A DNA stretch of 58,229 bases, taken from NCBI GenBank assembly GCA_017412585.1, contig JAFPXK010000004.1, positions 1 through 58,229 of the forward strand, in the 5' to 3' direction. Positions 16,623 to 24,884 of this stretch are shown here, one piece after another; the stretch's first letter is position 1, and every line of letters starts with the position of its first letter. The DNA comes from Oscillospiraceae bacterium. GTDB taxonomy: Bacteria; Bacillota; Clostridia; Oscillospirales; Oscillospiraceae. Below the pieces are notes generated by a model. That model made no database searches and had not been told where the DNA came from. It worked only from the letters and a program-made list of their open reading frames with translations. The translations under genes were made by a program, and so were the position numbers.

Positions 16623-17921
16623 TCACTCACTTTCTGTCATGGCGTCCAGCAGATCTCCGCCGTCCAGCCCCACCACCTGCACCGTGGCATCCAATTCTCG
16701 CCCCAAACGCTCGGTGGTGTAATCATCCAAAAATACGGTCTCGCCGTGGCGCAGCATGTGCAGCGGGATCAGCAGCCGCCGCCCCAGCATGTTGCCCTTT
16801 AGCTGCGCGGCGATATCCTGCCCCGTCAGCAGCCCCGCCACGTCGATGGTGTGGCCGAAGAAATCGTTCTCCACCGCCACCACCTTGCCCTGAATGGCGG
16901 GGAACCGCGCCTGGGCCCGCTGCAGCAGCGCCGCCAGAAACGGCGCCGCCGCCACGCCGGTGGCAATGGTAAAGGGGGCAGGGGAGGCCGGCGCGTCGGC
17001 AAACCGCAGCGCCGCCATAAACTCCTGCTCCAGCGACCGCAGCAGCCCCACACCGTTTTCCAGCTGCCGGTACTCCTCGTAGTAGTCGTCCTCCGGCAGG
17101 GGCAGCTCCCCCTTGAGATACAGCTCGTCGGCGCAGAAGAACATCCGTGTGCCTTTTTCCTGCAGGCACTTTGCGCCAAACTCGTCGGCGATGGCGATGA
17201 TTTCCCGGGCGGTGTCCCTTGTCACAGGGGACAGCTTGGCAAGTCCATGGCGATGCTTCGTGATGCCCACCGGCACCACCGAGCAGCTGTAAAAGCCAAT
17301 TTCCATCAGGTCGGCCATGGTGCGCCGCAGCTCGTCGCCGTCGTTCCACCCCGGACAGACCACGATCTGGCCGTTCATCTGTATGCCCGCCGCGCCGAAG
17401 CGCCGCATGTAGTCCAGCGACACGTGGGCCTGCTTGTTGCCCAGCATGGTACAGCGAAGCCGGGGGTTGGTGGTGTGTACCGACACGTTGATGGGGGAGA
17501 TGTGCAGGTCGATGATCCGCTGGGCCTCCCGCTCACTTAAATTGGTCAGCGTGGTGTAGTTCCCCAGCAGGAAGGACAGCCGCTCGTCGTCGTCCTTCAC
17601 GTACAGGCTCTCCCGCATCCCGGGGGGCATCTGGTCCACGAAGCAGAACACGCAGTGGTTGGCGCACCGGTGCATGGTGTCCATGAGATACGTCTCGAAG
17701 TTCAGCCCCAGGTCGCGCCCCTCCGCCTTGCGAATATGTACTTGTCGTGTCTGGCCCTTCTCCTCCAAAACCACGTCGCATTCCGCGTCGTAGCCGTAGA
17801 ATCGGTAATCCAGCACGTCTACCACCGTATGACCGTTGATAGACGTGAGCCGTTCGCCGACCCGGATGCCGGCGCGCTCCGCCGGGGAGTGGGGATCGAT
17901 GGCAGTAATGATGGTGGACAA
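16623..17921 (-). CDS. DUF512 (PDZ-radical SAM) family protein
   Basis: Predicted radical SAM enzyme of 432 aa. Residues about 1-60 form a PDZ-like domain (SPAERAGIRVGERLTSINGH). The cluster motif CANHCVFC lies at Cys86, Cys90 and Cys93, followed by FVDQMPPGMRESLYVKDDD, then the C-terminal DUF512 domain. This family almost always lies next to der in Clostridia; its reaction is unknown. The start is TTG 17919-17921, supported by GGAGG 9 nt upstream and the absence of an ATG that keeps the PDZ domain. It is the first gene of the operon with its own promoter. Confidence 0.9.
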   Translation of the reverse strand: MSTIITAIDPHSPAERAGIRVGERLTSINGHTVVDVLDYRFYGYDAECDVVLEEKGQTRQVHIRKAEGRDLGLNFETYLMDTMHRCANHCVFCFVDQMPPGMRESLYVKDDDERLSFLLGNYTTLTNLSEREAQRIIDLHISPINVSVHTTNPRLRCTMLGNKQAHVSLDYMRRFGAAGIQMNGQIVVCPGWNDGDELRRTMADLMEIGFYSCSVVPVGITKHRHGLAKLSPVTRDTAREIIAIADEFGAKCLQEKGTRMFFCADELYLKGELPLPEDDYYEEYRQLENGVGLLRSLEQEFMAALRFADAPASPAPFTIATGVAAAPFLAALLQRAQARFPAIQGKVVAVENDFFGHTIDVAGLLTGQDIAAQLKGNMLGRRLLIPLHMLRHGETVFLDDYTTERLGRELDATVQVVGLDGGDLLDAMTESE

Positions 17922-17968
17922 AGCGGTTTTCCTCCGTCTGCGCCATAGCGCGCATATAAAATCAATTT

Positions 17969-17997
17969 AGTATATCGGAATTTGCACCAAAATGCAA
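17969..17997 (-). promoter_or_regulatory. Sigma-A promoter of the DUF512-der-plsY-eamA operon
   Basis: On the minus strand, TTGCAT (complement of 17992-17997) and TATACT (complement of 17969-17974) are spaced by exactly 17 bp, about 50 bp before the TTG start. Confidence 0.7.
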
Positions 17998-18009
17998 GGC
18001 GTTTTCGTC

Positions 18010-18033
18010 ATTCCCCAAAGGATTCCCCAAAGG
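18010..18033. repeat. Tandem direct repeat, 2 x 12 bp
   Basis: ATTCCCCAAAGG occurs twice head-to-tail at 18010-18021 and 18022-18033. It sits in the short gap between the operon promoter and the GH13 gene end; no function is evident. Confidence 0.6.
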
Positions 18034-18059
18034 AAAACGGCGCAGCCGTCGCCGCGCCG
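18034..18059 (-). terminator. Probable terminator of the GH13 gene
   Basis: On the minus strand a CGGCGC/GCGCCG stem (18054-18059 with 18038-18043) is followed by TTTT (18034-18037). It begins 8 nt after the gene's stop codon; the 10-nt loop makes it only moderately strong. Confidence 0.5.
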
Positions 18060-18066
18060 CCATACC

Positions 18067-19368
18067 TTATGGTTTTGCCAGTATCATGGGCTCGCCCCGG
18101 CAGGAGACGTACCCCAGTACCACGTCCGCCGTCTCGCCGGAGAGCAGCTCCCGGTAGCAGCCGTCGGCCACGCCCAGGCTACCCACATCCACGGCGCCCG
18201 CCTGGCCCCGCAGGCTGAAAACGCCCGCTATTTCCGCCGTCGAGCCGCCCTCCCGGGTGTAGGTACACACCATGAAATCCCGTGGCCGGGCCGCGGCGTG
18301 ATACCGCCCCGTGGCGAAGATATCACGCTGCTTCAGGGCGTAAAGCTGCCGCATCAGCGGCGCAAGGTCATATTCTCCCTGCCACGCCACGGTGTCCCTG
18401 TCAAACAGGGAGGGGAGATGGCGGCAGCCCGCCTCCTGTCCGGCGTACACCAGGGCCGCCCCTTTCTGAAAGTATTGCAGCGCCGTCCAGTTCCGCAGCA
18501 GCCGCCCCTCCGGCAGCAAAAAGGCCGCCCTTGGCTTGTCGTGGTTTTCCAGAAACCGGGCCTTTACATAGTTGGCAGGGTACAAAGCCTCCTGCCGGTT
18601 GATGGCCCGGGCGTAATCCTCCTCCGTCCCCGGCCCGGTGACGCAGTCCCGGTATACCGGGTAAATGTCATAGTCATAGCACAGGTCAAAAGCGGTGTAC
18701 AGCGCCGTGTCGTCGGCAAATTCCACCCCCACGCTGCGGCAGTATCGCTCAAATTCCGGGTCGCCGGACTCGGCAAGCCACAGGCACCCGGGCCGCACCT
18801 GGGCCACCTCAGCCCTGGCCCGCTGCCAGAAGGCGATGGGCAGCAGCGGCGCCACGTCGCAGCGAAAGCCGTCCACATACTGGGCCCAGTACCGCAGCGT
18901 CTCGATCTGATAGTCCCACAGCGCCGCCTGGCGGTAATCCAGGTCGATCACGTCCCACCAGTCGCCGATGCGGTTGCCGAAGCTGCCGTCCGGACGGTGG
19001 AAAAACCACGCCGGGTGGGTCTCCCGAAGCACCGAATCGTGGGCGGTGTGGTTGTACACCACGTCAATGATGCACTGCATGCCCCTTTGGTGAATGGCGT
19101 CCACCAGGGCGATAAAGTCCTCCATGGTGCCGTACTCCGGGTTTACGGCCCGATAGTCGGCGATGGCGTAGGGGGACCCCAGGCTGCCCTTGCGGTGTAC
19201 CTTGCCGATGGGGTGAATGGGCATCAGCCACACGATGTCCACCCCCAGGTCCCGAATGCGGTCCAAATCCCGCCGCACCCCGTCAAAGGTGCCGCTTTCA
19301 CTGTAATTCCGCACAAATACGGAATAAATCACCTTATTTCGCAGCGTAACAGGCGTATCCAGTGCCAT
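18067..19368 (-). CDS. Glycoside hydrolase family 13 (alpha-amylase type) enzyme
   Basis: Cytoplasmic alpha-glucan-acting enzyme of 433 aa without signal peptide. The four GH13 regions are present: DVVYNHT (region I), VDGFRCDVAPLL (region II, nucleophile Asp171), LWLAESG (region III, acid/base Glu200) and FLENHDKPR (region IV, transition-state Asp277). A short C-terminal beta domain follows. The length and missing secretion signal suggest action on imported maltodextrins or glycogen; exact specificity is not readable. ATG 19374 touches the AGGAGG, so ATG 19368, 7 nt from it, is chosen. It is a single-gene unit. Confidence 0.88.
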   Translation of the reverse strand: MALDTPVTLRNKVIYSVFVRNYSESGTFDGVRRDLDRIRDLGVDIVWLMPIHPIGKVHRKGSLGSPYAIADYRAVNPEYGTMEDFIALVDAIHQRGMQCIIDVVYNHTAHDSVLRETHPAWFFHRPDGSFGNRIGDWWDVIDLDYRQAALWDYQIETLRYWAQYVDGFRCDVAPLLPIAFWQRARAEVAQVRPGCLWLAESGDPEFERYCRSVGVEFADDTALYTAFDLCYDYDIYPVYRDCVTGPGTEEDYARAINRQEALYPANYVKARFLENHDKPRAAFLLPEGRLLRNWTALQYFQKGAALVYAGQEAGCRHLPSLFDRDTVAWQGEYDLAPLMRQLYALKQRDIFATGRYHAAARPRDFMVCTYTREGGSTAEIAGVFSLRGQAGAVDVGSLGVADGCYRELLSGETADVVLGYVSCRGEPMILAKP

Positions 19369-19462
19369 GCCCATGCCTCCTAAGATTAAAATAGCAGTGC
19401 CGCCTACAGCGCCGCCACATTGAAAAATCGCAGTACCGCCCCGCGTTTGTCATTACTATCAC

Positions 19463-19491
19463 ACTATACCATATACTTCCTGCGTATACAA
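19463..19491 (-). promoter_or_regulatory. Sigma-A promoter of the GH13 gene
   Basis: TTGTAT (complement of 19486-19491) and TATAGT (complement of 19463-19468) are spaced by 17 bp on the minus strand, in an AT-rich stretch between the GH13 gene and the tfoX-like gene. Confidence 0.55.
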
Positions 19492-19530
19492 TGAAAACAG
19501 GATTGCCGCTTTTCAAAAGACAGCAATCCT

Positions 19531-19845
19531 TCACTTGGCTTTTTTGGGTTTCCTTTCAGGCAGCTCTGCGTACATGCCCGAGAGCAATTCTACAATCAAG
19601 CCCGCATCCTCAAATCGGTCAAATACGCGCATCAGCGTCTTTGAGCCCTCGTAAGGATAGCGCAGTTCTGCGTCGGAAAGAAGCCTGTCCGACGTGGGCG
19701 TTCTCTTTAAAAACAGCTCTTTGTCGCCAATGTCTCCGATCAGCTTGCCGTTAAGGTACACAAGATAGCCACCCATCATGGGTTTTATGGCAATATGGCC
19801 GCCCGGGGATAAACACTCGCGTACATATTCGTTAAAATCATTCAC
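19531..19845 (-). CDS. TfoX/Sxy N-terminal domain protein
   Basis: Small protein of 104 aa. The pattern KPMMGGYLVYLNGKLIGDIGDKELFLKR matches the TfoX/Sxy N-terminal domain (MFGGYGLYxxGxxFxxixxxxLYxK); there is no C-terminal helix-hairpin-helix half, as in many stand-alone members. In gammaproteobacteria Sxy co-activates competence genes, but that role should not be carried over here. GTG 19845 is preferred over the upstream GTG 19860 because GGAGG lies 8 nt before it. Its GC content is lower than that of the neighbours, like the next gene. Confidence 0.75.
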   Translation of the reverse strand: MNDFNEYVRECLSPGGHIAIKPMMGGYLVYLNGKLIGDIGDKELFLKRTPTSDRLLSDAELRYPYEGSKTLMRVFDRFEDAGLIVELLSGMYAELPERKPKKAK

Positions 19846-19941
19846 CGTGCTTTCCTCCACAACGCTCGTCTGATCGGTACATTTTTCCCGTTCCCGGGGT
19901 GCAACTTTGTAAAGTGGGGTGCATCTACAAACGGGAATTTA

Positions 19942-20583
19942 TCACGCAGTCCGTTTCTTTATTTCATCCTTGACTTTATCCAATTCGCTACAGGTCAGAA
20001 ATGGGATCAATTCGTTTATCTCGTCTACGCTCTTGTCCCACCATTTGAAACGGAGCAAGAGTTCGATCAGCTCAGCATCAAAGCGTTTCCTTAAAGGTTT
20101 TGCCGGATTTCCAACAACGATGGTATAAGGATCAACATCACTGCCGACGATGCTGTTTGCGCCAATAATCGCGCCGTCACCGATGTGAACGCCCGGAAGG
20201 ATTACTGCATTTTGCCCAATCCACACATCATTGCCGATTACGGTGTCGCCCTTGAACGGCATATCCGTTGCATCAGGCACATCCATCTCCCAGCCCTCAA
20301 GTGTATAGAACGGGAAGGTAGATACGGCGTTCATCTGGTGATTGGCGTCGTTCATCACAAATTCAACGCCGCTTGCTATCTGACAGAATTTTCCGATAAT
20401 CAGCTTGTCTCTGCTCCAGGGATAAAAGTGCGTGACATGACTCTCAAACTCTAAATCTGCGATATAGGTAAAATCACCCACAATGATATTGGGATTCGTA
20501 ACCGTCGGCTTAACATAGATTTCTTTCTCATATCCCGCAATCGGATGGATCACGTTCGGGTCAGGGGCCTTTCTGTTTTTCAT
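19942..20583 (-). CDS. Vat-family hexapeptide-repeat O-acetyltransferase
   Basis: Xenobiotic acetyltransferase of 213 aa with a left-handed beta-helix. The hexapeptide repeats are visible (IGKFCQIASGVEFVM, then VIGNDVWIGQNAVILPGVHI and IIGANSIVGSDV). The loop DANHQM holds the likely catalytic histidine, and the C-terminal FKWWDKSVDEINELIP helix is typical of streptogramin A acetyltransferases (Vat) and their relatives. Whether it confers resistance cannot be told from sequence. ATG 20583 follows GAGGTG by 6 nt. Lower GC and different codon use from flanking genes suggest acquisition by transfer, next to tRNA-Pro. Confidence 0.82.
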   Translation of the reverse strand: MKNRKAPDPNVIHPIAGYEKEIYVKPTVTNPNIIVGDFTYIADLEFESHVTHFYPWSRDKLIIGKFCQIASGVEFVMNDANHQMNAVSTFPFYTLEGWEMDVPDATDMPFKGDTVIGNDVWIGQNAVILPGVHIGDGAIIGANSIVGSDVDPYTIVVGNPAKPLRKRFDAELIELLLRFKWWDKSVDEINELIPFLTCSELDKVKDEIKKRTA

Positions 20584-20619
20584 GTCCGTCACCTCTATGG
20601 ATGCTGTTTTACCGAGTTG

Positions 20620-20648
20620 ATTGTATCATACAGTTCTGGACTTTTAAA
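20620..20648 (-). promoter_or_regulatory. Possible promoter of the vat-like gene
   Basis: TTTAAA (complement of 20643-20648) and TACAAT (complement of 20620-20625) with 17-bp spacing on the minus strand. The -35 is weak. It lies just beyond the tRNA-Pro terminator. Confidence 0.4.
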
Positions 20649-20650
20649 GC

Positions 20651-20689
20651 AAAAAATGACTCTGATTTTGTATCAAAATCAGAGTCATT
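20651..20689 (-). terminator. Terminator of tRNA-Pro
   Basis: A 16-bp perfect stem (20674-20689 with 20655-20670), 3-nt loop, followed on the minus strand by TTTTTT. It starts within the encoded CCA end of the tRNA. Confidence 0.9.
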
Positions 20690-20764
20690 GGTCGGAGTGG
20701 CGGGACTTGAACCCGCGGCCTCTTGGTCCCGAACCAAGCGCGCTACCAGCTGCGCTACACCCCG
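20689..20764 (-). tRNA. tRNA-Pro (anticodon CGG)
   Basis: A 76-nt gene including an encoded CCA. The acceptor stem CGGGGTG/CACTCCG, D-arm GTAGCGCAGCTGGTAGCGC, anticodon stem CTTGG/CCAAG with loop TTCGGGA (CGG) and T-arm GCGGGTTCAAGTCCCGC all fold normally. Confidence 0.95.
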
Positions 20765-20775
20765 TCAGCCGTTCC

Positions 20776-20804
20776 ATTATAGTGACTTTATCCCGCGCTG
20801 TCAA
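20776..20804 (-). promoter_or_regulatory. Consensus promoter of tRNA-Pro
   Basis: Exact TTGACA (complement of 20799-20804) and exact TATAAT (complement of 20776-20781) with 17-bp spacing, 11 bp upstream of the mature 5' end. Confidence 0.9.
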
Positions 20805-20869
20805 GTGGTAATTCCCCCTTCTAAATGCTCTGCCGCCGGCATACCCTGTGTGACAAAGGAGGAATCGCC

Positions 20870-21706
20870 ATGTCCGATTATCACACCGCCGGCCGCCGGG
20901 TGGAGCGTGACCACGTCACCTTTCGCCAGCAGTTCGAGGCCAGCCGCCATTCCCAGGGCAAGCGGGAGGAAGAGCCCCGGCAGAATAGCCGCTGGATGCG
21001 CCAGCTATTGGCCAGTGCCCTGCTGTTCGCCGTGTTGGTAGGCGTCAAGGTGGCCTTTCCCGATGTGGCGGAGCAATACAGCCGCCGCGCCCGGGCGCTT
21101 CTCAGCAATGAGACCGACTTCGCCGCCGCCTTCTCCGCCGTGGGACGGGCTGTGGGCGGGGAGGAGATGGGCCAGGCCATCAACGACGCCTACGTGGCGG
21201 TGTTCGGCCCCGCCGAGGAGACAGCCGCCGTTCCCGTCATGGCAACCGACCGCACCGCCACGGCCTACACCGAGGAAAACATTCCGCCCCGTGCGGAGCT
21301 TCTCCAGTCCGTCCTGGGCTTCGACTACGCCGACCCGGTGGAGGGCACCCTGTCCTCCGCCTTCGGCTACCGTGACCACCCCATCGGCGGTGAGGAGCGG
21401 TTCCATTACGGCCTGGACGTCGCCGCCGAGACCGGCGCCATCATCCGCAGCTTTGCCGACGGCACCGTGCTGGCGGTAGGGGAGAGCAGCGACCTGGGCA
21501 AATACGTGGAGGTGGCCCACGCCAACGGCTACGCCACCCTCTACGCCCACTGCAGCAAGGTCACCGCCTCCTCCGGCCAGAGCGTTCGCCTGGGCGACCC
21601 CATTGCGGAGGTGGGCGAGTCCGGCGAGGCCACCGGCCCCCATCTCCATTTTGAGCTCCACCGTGACACACAGTATCTCAATCCCATCTACTATGTCACC
21701 TATTGA
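20870..21706 (+). CDS. spoIVFA: SpoIVFA-like M23 (LytM) family membrane protein
   Basis: Membrane-anchored protein of 278 aa: basic cytoplasmic N-terminus, one transmembrane segment at about 45-63 (QLLASALLFAVLVGVKVAF), then an external linker and a LytM/M23 domain (about 160-275). The zinc-site motifs HYGLDVA and GPHLHFEL are intact. The next gene, overlapping by 14 nt, is an M50 protease, the SpoIVFA-SpoIVFB arrangement that controls pro-sigma-K processing in sporulating cells; this context gives the name. ATG 20870 follows AAAGGAGG. A CATACCCT at 20840-20847 resembles a sigma-E -10, but no good -35 is seen. Confidence 0.75.
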   Translation: MSDYHTAGRRVERDHVTFRQQFEASRHSQGKREEEPRQNSRWMRQLLASALLFAVLVGVKVAFPDVAEQYSRRARALLSNETDFAAAFSAVGRAVGGEEMGQAINDAYVAVFGPAEETAAVPVMATDRTATAYTEENIPPRAELLQSVLGFDYADPVEGTLSSAFGYRDHPIGGEERFHYGLDVAAETGAIIRSFADGTVLAVGESSDLGKYVEVAHANGYATLYAHCSKVTASSGQSVRLGDPIAEVGESGEATGPHLHFELHRDTQYLNPIYYVTY

Positions 21707-22295
21707 CCTTCGCGCCACGCCGCTGACCTGGCTGTTCGTCCTGGCCGTTGCCGTCCTTGCCCAGCCCCGCCTTACGGCGGCGCTGCTTTGCGCCGCCGCC
21801 CTTCATGAGCTGGGCCACATTGCCGTTCTGCGTTTATATAAAGGAACATTAAAGGGATTATCCTTTACACCGTTTGGCGCGGAAATCCGCTTTTCTCGGA
21901 TAGGCAGCTACGGCGCGGAGGCCGCCGTCACCGCCGCAGGACCGGCGGTGAATCTGCTGTGCGCCGCCGCCTTTGCCGCCCTGGGCCGCCGCTGGGACGG
22001 GGCCTATCTTCACGCCGGCGTTCACACGGTGCTGGGCCTGTATAACCTTCTTCCCGTGCGCCCGCTGGATGGCGAGCGGCTTATGTGGATTGCCCTGGCC
22101 TGGTCCCTGGGCCCTTACGCCGCGGACCGGATCTGCGCCGCGATGTCCCTGGCCGTTTCGGCGGCGCTGACGGCGCTGGCGGGATGGCTCCTGTACCGCT
22201 TCGGCGGCACGCCATTCTTCCTTCTGGCCGCCGGGGCTCTTTTCTGGCGCTCTTTGCGTGAAATAGGACTTGTCAAAACAGCGGAAATTCGGTAA
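21693..22295 (+). CDS. spoIVFB: SpoIVFB-like M50 intramembrane metalloprotease
   Basis: Polytopic zinc protease of 200 aa. HELGH (near residue 31) in an early membrane segment and NLLPVRPLDGERL near residue 110 are the two halves of the M50 site-2 protease active site. It is far shorter than RseP and lacks a PDZ domain, as in SpoIVFB, which releases mature sigma-K in the mother cell. Its start overlaps the end of the M23 protein gene, implying a complex. It differs from the RseP at 7372-8442, so the organism has at least two M50 proteases. Confidence 0.78.
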   Translation: MSPIDLRATPLTWLFVLAVAVLAQPRLTAALLCAAALHELGHIAVLRLYKGTLKGLSFTPFGAEIRFSRIGSYGAEAAVTAAGPAVNLLCAAAFAALGRRWDGAYLHAGVHTVLGLYNLLPVRPLDGERLMWIALAWSLGPYAADRICAAMSLAVSAALTALAGWLLYRFGGTPFFLLAAGALFWRSLREIGLVKTAEIR

Positions 22296-22335
22296 AATAA
22301 TGTGTCAAGTCTGCACATTGCAAAGGAGAACCACC

Positions 22336-24168
22336 GTGGATCAGCGATTGGAACGGATTTTACCCCGCGTGCAAAAGCCCGCCCGCTACGTGGGCGGCGA
22401 GTATAACGCGGTCATCAAGGATAAAAAAGACGTGGACACCCGCATCGCCTTCTGCTTCCCCGACACCTACGAGATCGGCATGTCCAACCTGGGCATGCGC
22501 ATTCTCTACGGCGTTATGAACGCCATGGACGGCGTGTGGTGTGAGCGGGTGTTTGCCCCCTGGGGCGACATGGAGGAGGAGATGCGCCGGGCGCAAATGC
22601 CCCTCTTCGCCCTGGAGTCCGGCGACCCCATCACCGATTTTGACATAGTGGCCTTTTCCGTGGGCTATGAGATGGCCTTTACTGCCATTCTCAATATGCT
22701 GGATCTGGCGGGCATCCCCCTCCACAGCGCCGATCGGCCCGATCTGACACCCCTGGTCATCGCCGGCGGCACCGCCATGTATAACGCCGAGCCCGTGGCG
22801 GACTTTATCGACATTGTCTCCCTGGGGGAGGGCGAAGACGTGACGCCGGAGCTGATTAACCTCCACCGCAGGGCCCGCCGTGAGGGGTGGGACAAGCACC
22901 GCTTCCTGGTGGCCGCCGCCCAGCTGGACGGCATCTACGTGCCCTCTTTATATGATGTGTCCTACCACGACGACGGCACCGTGGCCGCCATCACCCCCCG
23001 TGACGGCGCGCCGGAGCGGGTGGTGAAGCGCATCGTCCGCGATCTGGACAAGTCCTTTTTCCCCACTCGCACCATCGTCCCCAGCACGGAGATCGTCCAG
23101 GACCGGGTGATGCTGGAGCTGTTCCGGGGCTGCATCCGGGGCTGCCGCTTCTGCCAGGCGGGGTACGTCTATCGCCCTGTCCGCAACCGCAGCCGGGACC
23201 TGTGCGCCCAATACTGCCTGGAGGCCTGCAACGATTCCGGCTACCAGGAGGTCACTCTCTCGTCCCTCTCCACCAGCGACTACCCGCCCTTGACGGCGCT
23301 GTGCGACAGTTTGGAGGACTTTTGCCAGCAGCGTCACGTGAACCTGTCCCTGCCCAGCTTGCGGGCGGACAACTTCTCCATGTCGCTGATGCAGCGCCTG
23401 GCCAAGGGCCGCAAAACCGGCCTCACCTTCGCCCCCGAGGCGGGCACCCAGCGGCTGCGTGACGTTATCAATAAAAACGTGACCCTGGACGAGCTGCTGC
23501 AAAGCTGCCGCACCGCCTTTGCCGGGGGATACAGCGCCGTGAAGCTGTACTTCATGCTGGGCCTTCCCACAGAGACCGACGAGGACGTGCTGGGCATTGC
23601 CGACGTGGCCGCCCGGGTGATGCACGCCTGGCGGGAGTCCGCCGCCAATAAGCAGCGCGGCGTCCGCATCACCGTGTCCACCTCTTACTTTGTCCCCAAG
23701 CCCCACACCGCCTTCCAGTGGGAGCCCCAGATCACCCGTGAGGAATACGAGCGCCGGGTGAAGCTGCTGCGTGAGGCCATCAACACCAAGACCGTCACCT
23801 ATAACTGGCATGACGGCGACACCAGCTTTTTGGAGGCGGTGCTGGCCCGGGGCGACCGCCGCCTGGGCAAGGTGCTGGAATGTGCCTGGCGCAAGGGCGC
23901 CAAGTTGGACGCCTGGGAGGACTATTTCTCCCTGGCGCGGTGGCAGGAGGCCTTTGCAGAGTGCGGCGTGGACCCCGCTTTCTACGCCTACCGCCGCCGG
24001 GAAAAGGACGAGATCATGCCCTGGAACATGATTTCCAGCGGCGTCACCGAGAACTATCTCTGGCGGGAGTATGAAAACGCCAAAGCCGGCGTCACCACGC
24101 CGGACTGCCGCACCCACTGCAACGGCTGCGGCGCCAATCGTCTGGTAGGGGGGAAGTGCGATGTCTAA
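22336..24168 (+). CDS. TIGR03960-type B12-binding-like radical SAM protein
   Basis: Radical SAM protein of 610 aa. The N-terminal half has a cobalamin-binding-like Rossmann region (FCFPDTYEIGMSNLGMRILY); the cluster motif is CIRGCRFCQAGYVYRPVRNRS, followed by SLSTSDYP and the FAPEAGTQRLRDVINK block. A C-terminal Cys cluster (CRTHCNGCGANR) may bind metal. GTG 22336 is chosen because AAGGAG lies about 7 nt upstream; a TTG at 22270 would add 22 unlikely residues. Family members pair with the DUF2344 protein that follows (8-nt overlap); the reaction is unknown, although an RNA-modification role has been suggested from gene context. Confidence 0.88.
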   Translation: MDQRLERILPRVQKPARYVGGEYNAVIKDKKDVDTRIAFCFPDTYEIGMSNLGMRILYGVMNAMDGVWCERVFAPWGDMEEEMRRAQMPLFALESGDPITDFDIVAFSVGYEMAFTAILNMLDLAGIPLHSADRPDLTPLVIAGGTAMYNAEPVADFIDIVSLGEGEDVTPELINLHRRARREGWDKHRFLVAAAQLDGIYVPSLYDVSYHDDGTVAAITPRDGAPERVVKRIVRDLDKSFFPTRTIVPSTEIVQDRVMLELFRGCIRGCRFCQAGYVYRPVRNRSRDLCAQYCLEACNDSGYQEVTLSSLSTSDYPPLTALCDSLEDFCQQRHVNLSLPSLRADNFSMSLMQRLAKGRKTGLTFAPEAGTQRLRDVINKNVTLDELLQSCRTAFAGGYSAVKLYFMLGLPTETDEDVLGIADVAARVMHAWRESAANKQRGVRITVSTSYFVPKPHTAFQWEPQITREEYERRVKLLREAINTKTVTYNWHDGDTSFLEAVLARGDRRLGKVLECAWRKGAKLDAWEDYFSLARWQEAFAECGVDPAFYAYRRREKDEIMPWNMISSGVTENYLWREYENAKAGVTTPDCRTHCNGCGANRLVGGKCDV

Positions 24169-24823
24169 GCTGCGGCTGCTGTTTGTCAAGGAGGCCCAGG
24201 CGTCCTATATCTCCCATCTGGACCTGATGCGCACCTTCCAGCGGGTGTTCCCCCGCACGGAGCTGGCAATCAAGCACACCCAGGGCTATCACCCCCATCC
24301 CATCCTGTCCATCGTCCTGCCCCTTCCCGTGGGCCAGCAGAGCGACTGCGAGCTGCTGGACTTCGAGGTGACCCAAGAGAGCGACGGCCGCGGCATTGCC
24401 GAGAAGTTGAATACCGGCATGCCCACCGGCATCCGGGTGCTGGATTGCTACGAGGCCACGCGCCCCATCCGGGAGCTGGCACTGCTGCAGGCGGACATGG
24501 AGCTGCTCTATGACGGCGGCGTACCCCAGGACGCGGCGGAGGCGCTGCAGGCCCTGTTTGCCCGGGAGGAGCTTATCATTGAAAAGCGCACCAAGCGCAA
24601 GGAGCTGGCCCAGGTGGACGTCGCCCCCATGCTCCGCTCTGTGGAGCTGCGGGCAGGGGAGAAGGCCGTCTATGCCACCGTGGTGGTGCAGGCCCAGAAC
24701 CCCGGCCTCAATCCCCAACTGCTGGAGAAGGCCATCGCCGCCCATCTCCCGGCCCTGACGCCCGACTTCGTCCGCGTCCGCCGCCGCCGCATTATGGATG
24801 AAAACGGCGAGGATTTTCGATAA
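24161..24823 (+). CDS. TIGR03936/DUF2344 family protein, radical SAM partner
   Basis: A protein of 220 aa whose N-terminus KLRLLFVKEAQASYISHLDL and HTQGYHPHP segment are the signature of DUF2344. The family is encoded next to, or fused with, the TIGR03960 radical SAM protein, and here overlaps it by 8 nt. In many Clostridia rng, rplU and rpmA follow; here rplS follows instead, about 160 bp away with its own promoter. Function unknown. Confidence 0.87.
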   Translation: MSKLRLLFVKEAQASYISHLDLMRTFQRVFPRTELAIKHTQGYHPHPILSIVLPLPVGQQSDCELLDFEVTQESDGRGIAEKLNTGMPTGIRVLDCYEATRPIRELALLQADMELLYDGGVPQDAAEALQALFAREELIIEKRTKRKELAQVDVAPMLRSVELRAGEKAVYATVVVQAQNPGLNPQLLEKAIAAHLPALTPDFVRVRRRRIMDENGEDFR

Positions 24824-24848
24824 TTCCCCCATTTTTTCAAAAAAACAC

Positions 24849-24877
24849 TTGCATTTCTCTTTGCCTTATGGTATTCT
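24849..24877 (+). promoter_or_regulatory. Sigma-A promoter of rplS
   Basis: TTGCAT (24849-24854) and TATTCT (24872-24877), 17-bp spacer, in an AT-rich gap. It gives a leader of about 95 nt. Confidence 0.7.
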
Positions 24878-24884
24878 ATCATGG

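Noticed and set aside
19531-19845. TfoX-like gene as a competence regulator
   Set aside because: Only the N-terminal domain is present and no competence genes are close; the Sxy role is specific to gammaproteobacteria.
19942-20583. Calling the vat-like gene a confirmed streptogramin resistance gene
   Set aside because: The hexapeptide acetyltransferase family includes enzymes with other substrates; sequence alone does not show resistance.
20840-20847. Sigma-E promoter of the spoIVF pair
   Set aside because: CATACCCT resembles a sigma-E -10 but the -35 region does not match, so it is mentioned only in the gene entry.
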